Shown here: positions 16,242 to 23,684 of the stretch, one piece after another
Position numbering within the stretch: the first letter of the stretch is position 1
Layout: every line of letters starts with the position of its first letter
Translations under genes and position numbers: made by a program
Notes under the pieces: generated by a model
Told to the model about the DNA's origin: nothing
The model's database searches: none
Seen by the model: the letters and a program-made list of their open reading frames with translations, nothing else
Origin: Parerythrobacter_A sp963838735
Lineage (GTDB): Bacteria > Pseudomonadota > Alphaproteobacteria > Sphingomonadales > Sphingomonadaceae
DNA length: 40,355 nucleotides
Assembly: GCA_963838735.1 (NCBI GenBank)
Contig: CAWISG010000009.1
Location: 1-40,355 of the forward strand
Direction: 5' to 3'

Positions 16242-17176
16242 TACGGTGTCTCCGGCCATGCAACGGCCGGCTTCGCGCGACGATCCACGTCCAGCCGGAA
16301 GACGTCCGGCCGGGCATAATGTCCGGTCACGTCGAAATCATAGCGCGCGCGGACAATATCCGCAGAATCGCAATCAGCGTAGAGAATGGTCTCGCCGCTA
16401 TGGTCGGGGCCGGCCAACACTTCTCCAAGCGGCCCGACGATCATGCTACCGCCGCGCATCAGGATGGTTTCGGGATCGTCGCCCAGCGCGCACTCGTAAT
16501 CGGTGGGATAGGCTTCGCGCCTGATGAATTGGCATGCTGAAAGCACATGGCAGCGCCCTTCTAGCGCGATATGCTGCATGCTCGCTGCCCACCCGTCGCG
16601 GTCGTCGGCGGTCGGCGCGCAATACAGCGTCACGCCTTGTGCAAACATCGCCATGCGCATCATCGGCATGTAGTTTTCCCAACAGATCACAGCCCCGACC
16701 ATGCCTATGCCGGTTTCGACCACGGGCATGGTGGAGCCATCGCCGAACCCCCAGATCAGGCGTTCCGCACCGGTCGGCATCAGCTTGCGATGCTTTGCGA
16801 GCGTACCGGCTTTCCCGTCGATGATCAGCGCGGTGCAATACAGCGTGCTATCGGCACGTTCGATGATCCCGATGACGGCGACCATGTCGGCCGCGTTCGC
16901 CGCTTCCCGAATTTGCGCGACTTCGGGGCCATCGAGGGTGACGGCGGCATCGAAATACCGGGCATAGGCGTCCCTGCCCTTGTCCGTACGGCGGCCGACA
17001 GGCGTATCGAATGACGCACCCTTGGGATAGCCGCCTATGAACGCTTCGGGAAATACGGCGATATCCGCGCCGCCCGCGGCAGCCTCGCCGATCAGCCTGT
17101 CGGCCTTCCGGGCCGAAGCAGCGGGATCGAACGGGTCGGATGCCGCCTGGACGACTGCGGCACGAAAAGAGGTCAT
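16241..17176 (-). CDS. Nitrilase-family carbon-nitrogen hydrolase
   Basis: A 311-residue nitrilase-superfamily enzyme. The Glu-Lys-Cys triad is visible: E44 in 'FPEAFIGGYP', K131 in 'AKHRKLMPTG', C165 in 'VICWENYMP'. The 'CWENYMP' context and the length fit true nitrilases (nitrile to carboxylic acid plus ammonia) better than amidases. The start is uncertain: ATG 17176 gives 'MTSFRAAVVQ', which matches family N-termini; ATGs 6 and 21 bases upstream are also possible, none with a clear ribosome-binding site. It is coupled to the flavin reductase and diverges from gentisate dioxygenase. It could convert an aromatic nitrile to an acid for this pathway; the natural substrate is unknown. Confidence 0.9.
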   Translation of the reverse strand: MTSFRAAVVQAASDPFDPAASARKADRLIGEAAAGGADIAVFPEAFIGGYPKGASFDTPVGRRTDKGRDAYARYFDAAVTLDGPEVAQIREAANAADMVAVIGIIERADSTLYCTALIIDGKAGTLAKHRKLMPTGAERLIWGFGDGSTMPVVETGIGMVGAVICWENYMPMMRMAMFAQGVTLYCAPTADDRDGWAASMQHIALEGRCHVLSACQFIRREAYPTDYECALGDDPETILMRGGSMIVGPLGEVLAGPDHSGETILYADCDSADIVRARYDFDVTGHYARPDVFRLDVDRRAKPAVAWPETP

Positions 17177-17279
17177 GGGCATAGGACTAATTAGCATGAC
17201 TCCGACAAGACCGGGTAATGGCAATGACTGTCCAGGCAATAACCGGATGGAAGGTCGGGTGACGGGAGATGCAGACAAG
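17177..17279. promoter_or_regulatory. Divergent promoter, nitrilase / gentisate dioxygenase
   Basis: About 100 bases with two symmetrical elements: the perfect palindrome CTAATTAG (17187-17194) and an imperfect repeat, CCGGGTAATG (17211-17220) with CAATAACCGG (17237-17246), 8 of 10 positions complementary across 16 bases. Either could be a regulator site serving both operons. If gentisate dioxygenase starts at the alternative ATG 17247, the region is shorter. Confidence 0.4.
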
Positions 17280-18422
17280 ATGACCGCGCGTGCGTTCGAT
17301 GCCTACCGCGAAGACGTCGCAGGTCGTGCCAACGTTGCCGATACTCCCGAACTCGTCGCCTATTATGAACGGCTCCAGTCGCTTGGCACCGGGGCGCTAT
17401 GGACGGTTGCGAACAAGATCGAGCCCTGGGAACCCGTTACCCAGTCGGAACCGATGCTGTGGCGCTATGCGGAGTTGCGCGAGGATGTTCTGCGCGCGCT
17501 CGATCTTGTCACGCCGGAGCAAGCCGGTCGGCGCGTCGTCTACCTGGAAAACCCGGGGCGTTCCGATGTCGTCGCCGCGGTTGGCTGGTTGTATTCCGGG
17601 TTGCAGGTGATGGCGCCCGGCGAATGTGCCTCGAGCCACCGGCACAGCGCATCGGCGTTGCGATTCATCATGGAAGGTCGTGGTGCCTTCACCAATGTCG
17701 ACGGGCACAAAATCACGCTCGGCCCGAACGATTTCGTGCTCACGCCGAACGGCACGTGGCACGAACACGGCGTGGCGGAGAACGGCACGGTCTGTATCTG
17801 GCAGGACGGTCTCGACATTCCCCTGATGAACGCGCTGGATGCCAATTTCTACGAAGTGCATCCCGAACTTCAGCAGGCGGTTTCCTACCCGGTAAACGAC
17901 ACGACATCGACGTGGTCCGGAACGGGTTTGCGTCCGCAGGGGTCCGACTGGGACAAGCGCTATTCACCGATGTACAAGTACGAGTGGGGGCCGACATACG
18001 ATGCTCTCGTGAAGCTGGCCGCCGCATCCGACGGCTCTCCCTATGACGGGATAGCGATGGACTTCGTCAATCCGGTTACCGGCGGCCCGGTCATGCCGAC
18101 GATGGGCGCGCAGATGCAATTGCTGCGCGCAGGAGAGCACACCAAGGCGCACCGTCAGGTCGGATCGTTCGTCTATCAATGCGCCAAGGGATGCGGCTAT
18201 TCCATCATCAACGGCCGCCGTTTCGACTGGAAAGAGCGGGATATCTTCGTCGTGCCGTCGTGGATGTACCACGAACACGCCAACGCGTCGCAGAGCGAAG
18301 ACGCCTGCCTGTTCGCGTTCCACGACCTTCCGGTCATGCGATCGCTAGGCCTCTATCGCGAGGAAGCGTTGGGCGAAAACGACGGATATCAACCCATAAC
18401 CGAAACCGGGATAACGTCATGA
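17280..18422 (+). CDS. Gentisate 1,2-dioxygenase
   Basis: A 380-residue bicupin of the gentisate 1,2-dioxygenase family. The first cupin has the iron-binding 'SHRHSASALRFIMEGRG' (H120, H122) and 'LTPNGTWHEHG' (H161). The second cupin, from about 285, has 'HTKAHRQV' and 'VPSWMYHEHAN'. It cleaves gentisate between C1 and C2 with O2 to give maleylpyruvate. The start is ATG 17280; ATG 17247 (eleven residues longer) is possible, and the open frame continues further upstream against the nitrilase gene. Its stop overlaps the FAH-family gene as ATGA, the usual pairing for gentisate ring cleavage. 1-Hydroxy-2-naphthoate or salicylate dioxygenases share the fold, so specificity is not certain, but the neighbours favour gentisate. 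Confidence 0.9.
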   Translation: MTARAFDAYREDVAGRANVADTPELVAYYERLQSLGTGALWTVANKIEPWEPVTQSEPMLWRYAELREDVLRALDLVTPEQAGRRVVYLENPGRSDVVAAVGWLYSGLQVMAPGECASSHRHSASALRFIMEGRGAFTNVDGHKITLGPNDFVLTPNGTWHEHGVAENGTVCIWQDGLDIPLMNALDANFYEVHPELQQAVSYPVNDTTSTWSGTGLRPQGSDWDKRYSPMYKYEWGPTYDALVKLAAASDGSPYDGIAMDFVNPVTGGPVMPTMGAQMQLLRAGEHTKAHRQVGSFVYQCAKGCGYSIINGRRFDWKERDIFVVPSWMYHEHANASQSEDACLFAFHDLPVMRSLGLYREEALGENDGYQPITETGITS

Positions 18423-19330
18423 AGCTGGTCACCTACACATCGCACGTCGGCAACGCGGCACGCTTGGGCGCCATCATGGGTGACATGGTGGTCGATCTGA
18501 ATGCGTTGGGAAGGCAGGAGGGCGTGGACCTTCCAAACACCATGCTCGAATTCATCGATCTCGGTCCCGATGCCGTTCGGGTGGCCGATGCACTGCTGGT
18601 CGCGGCGAAGGGTGCGTATCCGGCAGGCACCGCCCTGCCCCTTCGCGGCGTGCGCCTGCTTGCCCCGATCCCGCGCCCGCGCACGAATATTTTCGGAATC
18701 GGTCTTAACTATACCGAACACGTGGCAGAATCCGCCGCTTCGCTCGACACTTCGCCCGACCTGCCACGCGAGCCGGTGATTTTCTCCAAACCACCGAGCT
18801 GCGTCATCGGACCGGGCGCAGCGATCGAACACAACGCGGCGATCACGCAGCAGCTCGACTGGGAGGTCGAGCTGGCTGTCATCATCGGCACGCGTGCGAA
18901 GCGGGTTGAGCGCGAAGACGCCTTACGGCACGTATTCGGCTACAGCGTCATCCTCGACATGAGCGCGCGCGATTGCCGCCGGGCCGGGCAATGGATCTAT
19001 TCGAAGGGTCAGGACACATATGCCCCGATGGGCCCGTGCATCGTGACCGCCGACGAGATTGCCGATCCGCAGACGCTCGATCTGTGGCTTACCGTGAACG
19101 GCGAGGAGAAGCAGCGCAGCAACACCGCCTACATGTTGTTCAAGGTGGACGAGCTCATCGCCGACATCAGCCAGGGCATGACACTGGAACCGGGCGATAT
19201 CATCGCCAGCGGAACCCCTGCCGGGGTCGGCGCCGGTCGCACTCCGCAGGAGTTTCTGTGGCCCGGCGACGTAGTCGAAGCCGAAGTCGAGACCATCGGA
19301 CGCCTACGCCATCCCGTCGTCGCTGTCTGA
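18419..19330 (+). CDS. FAH-family hydrolase, probable fumaryl/maleylpyruvate hydrolase
   Basis: A 303-residue fumarylacetoacetate-hydrolase-family protein. The catalytic domain begins near residue 95 with 'NIFGIGLNYTEHV'. The acidic metal ligands sit in 'DWEVELAVIIG', and the C-terminal 'GDIIASGTPAGVG' is typical. Family members cleave acylpyruvates; next to gentisate dioxygenase the expected reaction is fumarylpyruvate to fumarate plus pyruvate, or direct hydrolysis of maleylpyruvate. It starts at ATG 18419, overlapping the dioxygenase stop as ATGA. Its last 27 bases overlap the convergent thioesterase gene. No recognised maleylpyruvate isomerase is nearby, so direct hydrolysis is a real option. 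Confidence 0.9.
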   Translation: MKLVTYTSHVGNAARLGAIMGDMVVDLNALGRQEGVDLPNTMLEFIDLGPDAVRVADALLVAAKGAYPAGTALPLRGVRLLAPIPRPRTNIFGIGLNYTEHVAESAASLDTSPDLPREPVIFSKPPSCVIGPGAAIEHNAAITQQLDWEVELAVIIGTRAKRVEREDALRHVFGYSVILDMSARDCRRAGQWIYSKGQDTYAPMGPCIVTADEIADPQTLDLWLTVNGEEKQRSNTAYMLFKVDELIADISQGMTLEPGDIIASGTPAGVGAGRTPQEFLWPGDVVEAEVETIGRLRHPVVAV

Positions 19331-19732
19331 CCGCACGCCGCTGCGCATGGCAGCCGCGATGTCTTGCGGCCACGGTTTCGCTTTCTTCAGGTCCAGGTCC
19401 ATGCAGACGAGCACGACCGTGCCGCGTAGCCGAATCGTTTGATCGCACGCCATGTTGAATGAGACGGTGCAACTGCTGTTGCCGACCTTCTCCGGCGACA
19501 GTTCGATGTCGAGGGTGTCGCCCAGCTTGCCCGGTGATAGGAACTCGGCGTCGAGCTTCACCGTCGGCGTACCGATCCGGTCGACCAGATGCAGATCGCG
19601 AAAGCTGCGGCCAAGACGGTCAGCGAACCAGTCCTCCACGGCAGCGTTCAGCAGCTCGAAATAGCGCGGATAGAAAACAATCCCCGCAGCATCCACGTGG
19701 GCAAAACGTATGGTGGTGTGATGGGTGTAGAT
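19304..19732 (-). CDS. 4HBT-family acyl-CoA thioesterase, probable ATC start
   Basis: A 142-residue hot-dog thioesterase like 4-hydroxybenzoyl-CoA thioesterase. The signature 'HVDAAGIVFYPRYFEL' carries the catalytic Asp. The only ordinary start in this frame, GTG 19694-19696, falls inside this signature and would remove the first strand. Upstream the frame continues with plausible family sequence (THHTTIRFAH) back to an ATC at 19730-19732, preceded by GGAGA (complement of 19739-19743) at 6-base spacing; no other ATG/GTG/TTG occurs before an in-frame stop. I therefore start it at the ATC. It follows the hydroxylase gene and is best placed to hydrolyse gentisyl-CoA to gentisate. Family sure; start and substrate inferred. 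Confidence 0.82.
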   Translation of the reverse strand: MYTHHTTIRFAHVDAAGIVFYPRYFELLNAAVEDWFADRLGRSFRDLHLVDRIGTPTVKLDAEFLSPGKLGDTLDIELSPEKVGNSSCTVSFNMACDQTIRLRGTVVLVCMDLDLKKAKPWPQDIAAAMRSGVRSDSDDGMA

Positions 19733-19738
19733 CGGCGT

Positions 19739-19743
19739 TCTCC
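19739..19743 (-). promoter_or_regulatory. Ribosome-binding site deciding an ATC start
   Basis: On the minus strand this reads GGAGA and lies six bases before the ATC at 19730-19732. It supports initiation there, not at the internal GTG 36 bases further downstream. Confidence 0.5.
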
Positions 19744-19749
19744 GAAGGA

Positions 19750-22071
19750 TCAGGCGCTCGCCATGCGGGCCTTGCGCGCGGCGCGTGACATCTGGTCATG
19801 GCCGGTGCGATAGGGCGGAGGAACGAACTGACCGGTATAGCCTGCCTGTGCTGCGGCGTGCATCGTCAACATCGGATTGCTGAGATGCGGCCTGCCCACC
19901 GCCACCAGATCGGCGCGACCGGCGGCAAGCACGGAATTGGCCTGATCCGCATCCTCGATATTTCCGACCGCGATGACGGGCATGTGCAATTCATTGCGGA
20001 TGCGGTCCGCGAAGGGGGTCTGGAACATGCGACCGTAAACGGGGCGCGCGCTCGGATCGGTTTCGCCTGCAGATACGTCGATCATGTCCACACCCGCTTC
20101 CTTTAACATGCGCGCGATCTCAACCGCATCCCGGGGCAGAATGCCACGCTCTCCGGCCCAATCGGTGGCCGAAATGCGCACTGCGATGGGCTTGTCGGCG
20201 GGCCAGACGCTTTTCATCGCGTCAACGACGCGGAGCGGCACGGTCATGCGCGCGGCCAGATCTCCACCGAACGCATCGGTCCGATGGTTCATGATCGGCG
20301 TAATGAAACTGGACAGCAGGAACCCGTGGCCCGCTTGCACTTCCACCATGTCGAACCCGGCGGCATGGGCGCGGCGGGCCGCTTGTGCGAACCCGTTCAC
20401 GATGTCGTCGATTTCCGCTTCGTCAACCGCGGTCGGTACGATGCCGTCTTCGCGCCAGGGGCGATCGGACGCGGAGACAATCGGCCAAGGATCGTCCAGC
20501 GGATCGTCGTATCCGGCCCCCTCGTCAGGTATCTTGCACGCGGCACGGGCGCCGGCATGGCCTATTTGCGCGCACGTTTTCGCAGCGGTCTGGGCGTGGA
20601 TGAACGCATTTATCTCTTGCCACCCCCGAATTTGATCGTCGTCATAAAGACCGGGACATGCCCGGGTCGCGCGGCCTGCGGCATCCGTTGCCAGCATCTC
20701 GGTCATTATCAGCCCGGTTCCACCAAGCGCACGCGCCGTATAATGGGTCAGATGGAACGGCGTGGTCATGCCGCTTCGATCGGCCATGTAGGTCAGCATC
20801 GGTGCCATCGCGATCCGGTTCGGCAGGGTCAGCGACTTGATGCGATACGGGGCGAAGATAGGCTGACTGTGATTGCCCGTACCGTTTTCTCCATCGATCA
20901 CGGTCGCGTCGCGCCAATAATCCTTTTCGACATCTGCCAACCAAGGGCCATCGCGCAACCGGAGGTTTTCGTGACTGATCCTCTGGCTGCGGGTCAAGAG
21001 CGAATAGGCGAACTGGCGCGGCTTGAAATGCATGTAGCGTTCGACCGTCTCGAACCATTCGGTCGAATTGCGCGCAGCGTTCTGGATGCGCAGCACGGCT
21101 GTATGGCGTTCCTCCTGATACTCTTCGAGAGCCGCCGCCAGTTCCGCCTTGCTGTCCAGTCCTGGCCGGTCGAGCACGGCGGCCAGCTTGATCGCGTCTT
21201 CCAGCGCAAGCTTGGTTCCCGAACCGATGGAAAAATGCGCGGTATGCGCGGCATCGCCAAGCAGCACGACATTGTCGAACGACCAGCGCCGGCAGACGAT
21301 GCGACGGAAATTGATCCACGCCTCCGAACCACGCAAATGCGCAGCGTTCGTGATAAGCGGGTTGCCGGCAAGGTGCCGTTCGAAGATCTTCTCGCATGCG
21401 ACGATCGCTTCGGCCTGCGTCATGCGGTCGAACCCCAGCCCGGCCCAGGTTTCCGGGCTGCATTCCACGATAAATGTCGAGGTATCGCCGCTGAACCGGT
21501 ACGCATGTGCCCATATCCAGCCATGCTCCGTGGGCTCGAAAATGAAGGCGAAGGCATCGAACAGCCGCTTGGTGCCGAGCCAGATGAACTTGTTGCGCCT
21601 GACCTCGATCTGCGGCTCGAAACGATCGGCATGGGCCGTGCGAACCGGGCTGTTGACGCCGTCGGCCGCCACGATGAGATCGAACGCGGCGTATTGGTCC
21701 ATGTCGGGGCTGCATTCGGTTTCGAAATGCAGCACGACCCCCAGTTCGCGCGCGCGCGCCTGAAGTATCTGCAGCAAATGCTTGCGACCGATGCCGATGA
21801 ACCCGTGGCCTGAAGACACGATGCTGCGATCCTCGACTGTGACCTCGATGTCATCCCAGTGGGCGAAGCTGTCGGAAATGGTCTTCGCGCTTACCGGATC
21901 GGTCTCGGTCAGGTTCGACAATGTCTGATCGGAGAAGACGACGCCCCAGCCGAACGTATCGCCTGCCTTGTTACGCTCGAACACGTGGATCTCGTGGGCC
22001 GCATCGCGTAGTTTCATGGCGATTGCGAAATACAGACCCGCCGGTCCGCCACCCAGGCATGCTATTTTCAT
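19750..22071 (-). CDS. Bifunctional salicylyl-CoA 5-hydroxylase / OYE-type oxidoreductase
   Basis: A 773-residue fusion. Residues 1-390 form a class A FAD monooxygenase: GGGPAG at 7-12, 'VFERNKAGDTFGWG', DG at 137-138, and GDAAH at 272-276. Residues about 403-765 form an Old Yellow Enzyme-like FMN domain with 'MAPMLTYMA', 'CAQIGHAGA' and 'RTDAFGGDLAAR'. This architecture is known from 2-aminobenzoyl-CoA monooxygenase/reductase and from bifunctional salicylyl-CoA 5-hydroxylases, which hydroxylate a CoA-bound ortho-substituted benzoate. With gentisate dioxygenase and a thioesterase beside it, salicylyl-CoA to gentisyl-CoA is the more likely role; the aminobenzoyl-CoA reaction cannot be excluded. 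The start is ATG 22069-22071, giving MKIACLGGG. It sits between the DsbA-like and thioesterase genes in one minus operon. Confidence 0.92.
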   Translation of the reverse strand: MKIACLGGGPAGLYFAIAMKLRDAAHEIHVFERNKAGDTFGWGVVFSDQTLSNLTETDPVSAKTISDSFAHWDDIEVTVEDRSIVSSGHGFIGIGRKHLLQILQARARELGVVLHFETECSPDMDQYAAFDLIVAADGVNSPVRTAHADRFEPQIEVRRNKFIWLGTKRLFDAFAFIFEPTEHGWIWAHAYRFSGDTSTFIVECSPETWAGLGFDRMTQAEAIVACEKIFERHLAGNPLITNAAHLRGSEAWINFRRIVCRRWSFDNVVLLGDAAHTAHFSIGSGTKLALEDAIKLAAVLDRPGLDSKAELAAALEEYQEERHTAVLRIQNAARNSTEWFETVERYMHFKPRQFAYSLLTRSQRISHENLRLRDGPWLADVEKDYWRDATVIDGENGTGNHSQPIFAPYRIKSLTLPNRIAMAPMLTYMADRSGMTTPFHLTHYTARALGGTGLIMTEMLATDAAGRATRACPGLYDDDQIRGWQEINAFIHAQTAAKTCAQIGHAGARAACKIPDEGAGYDDPLDDPWPIVSASDRPWREDGIVPTAVDEAEIDDIVNGFAQAARRAHAAGFDMVEVQAGHGFLLSSFITPIMNHRTDAFGGDLAARMTVPLRVVDAMKSVWPADKPIAVRISATDWAGERGILPRDAVEIARMLKEAGVDMIDVSAGETDPSARPVYGRMFQTPFADRIRNELHMPVIAVGNIEDADQANSVLAAGRADLVAVGRPHLSNPMLTMHAAAQAGYTGQFVPPPYRTGHDQMSRAARKARMASA

Positions 22072-22102
22072 ATAACCAAGTCTCGCTGATCTACCTGCTG
22101 CA

Positions 22103-22765
22103 TCAAGCGGCCGTTTCCGCGATCTGCCGGGCCAGTTCACGGTCCCGCCGAAAGGCGTCTGCGAACACTGCGATCGATGTCTTGCGAACGATCTCGGTAT
22201 TGCCATTGGCAAAGCGCAGGATGAAATGCGGCATTCCGGTGACGCCATTCGCGCGCCATGCTTCGGTCTCCGCGAACGGTTCGCGCATGTCGGCCCCGCT
22301 TGCCAGGTATTGTGCGGCCGCCGCGCCGTCGAACCCGTGCCGCTCTGCGAGCGAAACGAGGAATGCCATGTCGATAACCTCGGCTTGTTCGAAGAAGCTA
22401 CTCGCCAGGTCCTCGATTAAAGCGGGCGCTATGCCGGCGCGTTGGCGTTCGGCCCAGCGAACGAGGCGATGCCCGTCGATACTGGCCGGGCCGCGCGTCA
22501 TGCGTTCGAATGCGAAATTGATGCCTACGGGTTTCGCCACGGCCCGTATTGCGTCCCACATCGGCACCTGAAGCGCTTCGCCGTACTTGCTGCGGAAAAA
22601 CGCGAGGAAGTCGTGCCCGGCACGGTCGAACTCGGGGTACAGCATGAACTGGTGCCAGCGCACGCGAACGCTGCCTTCCGCTTCCTGCCGGATCGCGAGA
22701 TCGAGATGTCGCTTGCCCACGAAGCACCAGGGGCACAGAAAATCATAGACGGCGTCGATATGGAT
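22103..22765 (-). CDS. DsbA/FrnE-family thioredoxin-fold protein, probable ATC start
   Basis: A 220-residue DsbA-superfamily protein with an active-site CPWC (C11, C14) at the end of the first strand (HIDAVYDFLCPWCFVGKRHL) and the C-terminal 'GVTGMPHFIL' cis-Pro loop. No signal peptide is present, so it is cytoplasmic, like FrnE-type dithiol-disulfide isomerases and the related HCCA isomerases/kappa GSTs. The only conventional start in frame is TTG 22835-22837, which adds 24 non-family residues and has no ribosome-binding site. The ATC at 22763-22765 has AGGAG (complement of 22773-22777) seven bases upstream and gives an ordinary family N-terminus. It leads the hydroxylase-thioesterase operon. 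It might isomerise maleylpyruvate or maintain a pathway thiol; both are guesses. Confidence 0.82.
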   Translation of the reverse strand: MHIDAVYDFLCPWCFVGKRHLDLAIRQEAEGSVRVRWHQFMLYPEFDRAGHDFLAFFRSKYGEALQVPMWDAIRAVAKPVGINFAFERMTRGPASIDGHRLVRWAERQRAGIAPALIEDLASSFFEQAEVIDMAFLVSLAERHGFDGAAAAQYLASGADMREPFAETEAWRANGVTGMPHFILRFANGNTEIVRKTSIAVFADAFRRDRELARQIAETAA

Positions 22766-22772
22766 TGTTCTG

Positions 22773-22777
22773 CTCCT
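22773..22777 (-). promoter_or_regulatory. Ribosome-binding site deciding an ATC start
   Basis: AGGAG on the minus strand, seven bases before the ATC at 22763-22765. The alternative TTG start 72 bases upstream has no comparable site. Confidence 0.5.
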
Positions 22778-23069
22778 GCCTGCATGCCGTGTTGCGCCAG
22801 ACAGGATCGGTAGGTCAGCCAGTCGCTGCGATGCCAATGACTTTGGCTAGCATCCACATGACCGATGCAAGGTCGGCGCGTTCGGGTTGCGGTTCCCGGC
22901 CCGCTCGCGGTGGCGGTTTTGCCTTGCAAGGGCAGGAGCGGTAAGAATGCGGTTCTTAAGTTTGTTAAATCCGCGGAACGGATGGCGCTACGCTCTCTTG
23001 TTGAGTCAGACGTAGCGTTTGCTCGACCCGGGCGTTCGCTGTCCGCAGTTTTTAAAGAAGGGTTGGCAG
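22778..23069. promoter_or_regulatory. Divergent intergenic region, DsbA-like / SRPBCC genes
   Basis: About 290 bases without a supported gene; it should hold promoters for the minus hydroxylase operon and the plus SRPBCC operon. It contains the perfect palindrome CCTTGCAAGG (22922-22931), flanked so that TGCC...GGGCA nearly extends it. It also has a wider inverted repeat, CGCTACG (22986-22992) with CGTAGCG (23011-23017), 18 bases apart. No standard -35/-10 pair was convincing. GAAGGG at 23057-23062 is the ribosome-binding site for the TTG start at 23070. Confidence 0.45.
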
Positions 23070-23681
23070 TTGAAACATCGCAGGACGACACGAAATGTCG
23101 CCATCGCCGCAGGGCTGGCCGCGGTCGCAGCCATCGGCAGCGCATTCGTTGCGAAGCGCGCCTTCGTCGACAGGACGCAAGGTCGCGATGGCGAGGCGGA
23201 CAATGCGGATTTTGAGGATCAAAAAACAATTCTGATCGGCAAACCGGTAAATGCCGTCATGACGTTCTGCGAGGATCCGGCGAACCTTGCTTCGTTCATG
23301 TCCAATGTCCGTTCGGTCGAACGGGCAGGTGACGCGATGGCGACCTGGACTTTCGAGAATACGCCTTTCGATACCGATAGCATCGCCACGACGTTTTCCA
23401 TCGATCGCGAAGACGACATCATACGCTGGCAAGGCGTAGACGATGCGAGCCCCGGTATGCGTGGGACGTTGTCCTTCGAAGCGGCACCCGGCGATCGCGG
23501 CAGCTACGTTTCGCTGACGAACGATTACCTCCCGGCGCGAACCAGCACGGGCGGCATGCTTGCCAGGCTCACTGGGCTCGATCCTAAATTGCAAGCCCGG
23601 CACGATCTGAAGCGGCTGAAGATGCTGATCGAAACGGGCGAGATCGCCACGTCGGACAGCACCAACCAAGACAAGGAATAG
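23070..23681 (+). CDS. Membrane-anchored SRPBCC-family protein
   Basis: A 203-residue protein. A hydrophobic segment (about 8-28, 'VAIAAGLAAVAAIGSAFVA') anchors the N-terminus. A START/SRPBCC (polyketide cyclase/dehydrase-like) domain from about 55 to 190 shows 'IGKPVNAVMTFCEDPANLASFMSNVRSVE' and 'YVSLTNDYLP' (as separate strands). Such domains bind hydrophobic ligands; no catalytic role can be assigned. The start is TTG 23070, supported by GAAGGG seven bases upstream; the frame is open further back without a better start. It precedes an alcohol dehydrogenase (3-base gap) and an SDR. This trio, a ligand-binding membrane protein with two dehydrogenases, may be a stress or detoxification operon. 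Confidence 0.83.
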   Translation: MKHRRTTRNVAIAAGLAAVAAIGSAFVAKRAFVDRTQGRDGEADNADFEDQKTILIGKPVNAVMTFCEDPANLASFMSNVRSVERAGDAMATWTFENTPFDTDSIATTFSIDREDDIIRWQGVDDASPGMRGTLSFEAAPGDRGSYVSLTNDYLPARTSTGGMLARLTGLDPKLQARHDLKRLKMLIETGEIATSDSTNQDKE

Positions 23682-23684
23682 GAC

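Noticed and set aside
20284..21813. Long plus-strand open frame (509 codons)
   Set aside because: It is antisense to the fused flavoprotein, whose motifs are unmistakable; the antisense product is His/Arg-rich and not protein-like.
19750..22071. Two separate genes (hydroxylase and OYE) joined by error
   Set aside because: The frame is uninterrupted and the same fusion is a known architecture, so it is one bifunctional protein.
22975..23003. EcfG-type general stress promoter (GGAAC at 22975-22979)
   Set aside because: The second element CGTT is not found at 16-17 bases; the nearest GTT is too far away.
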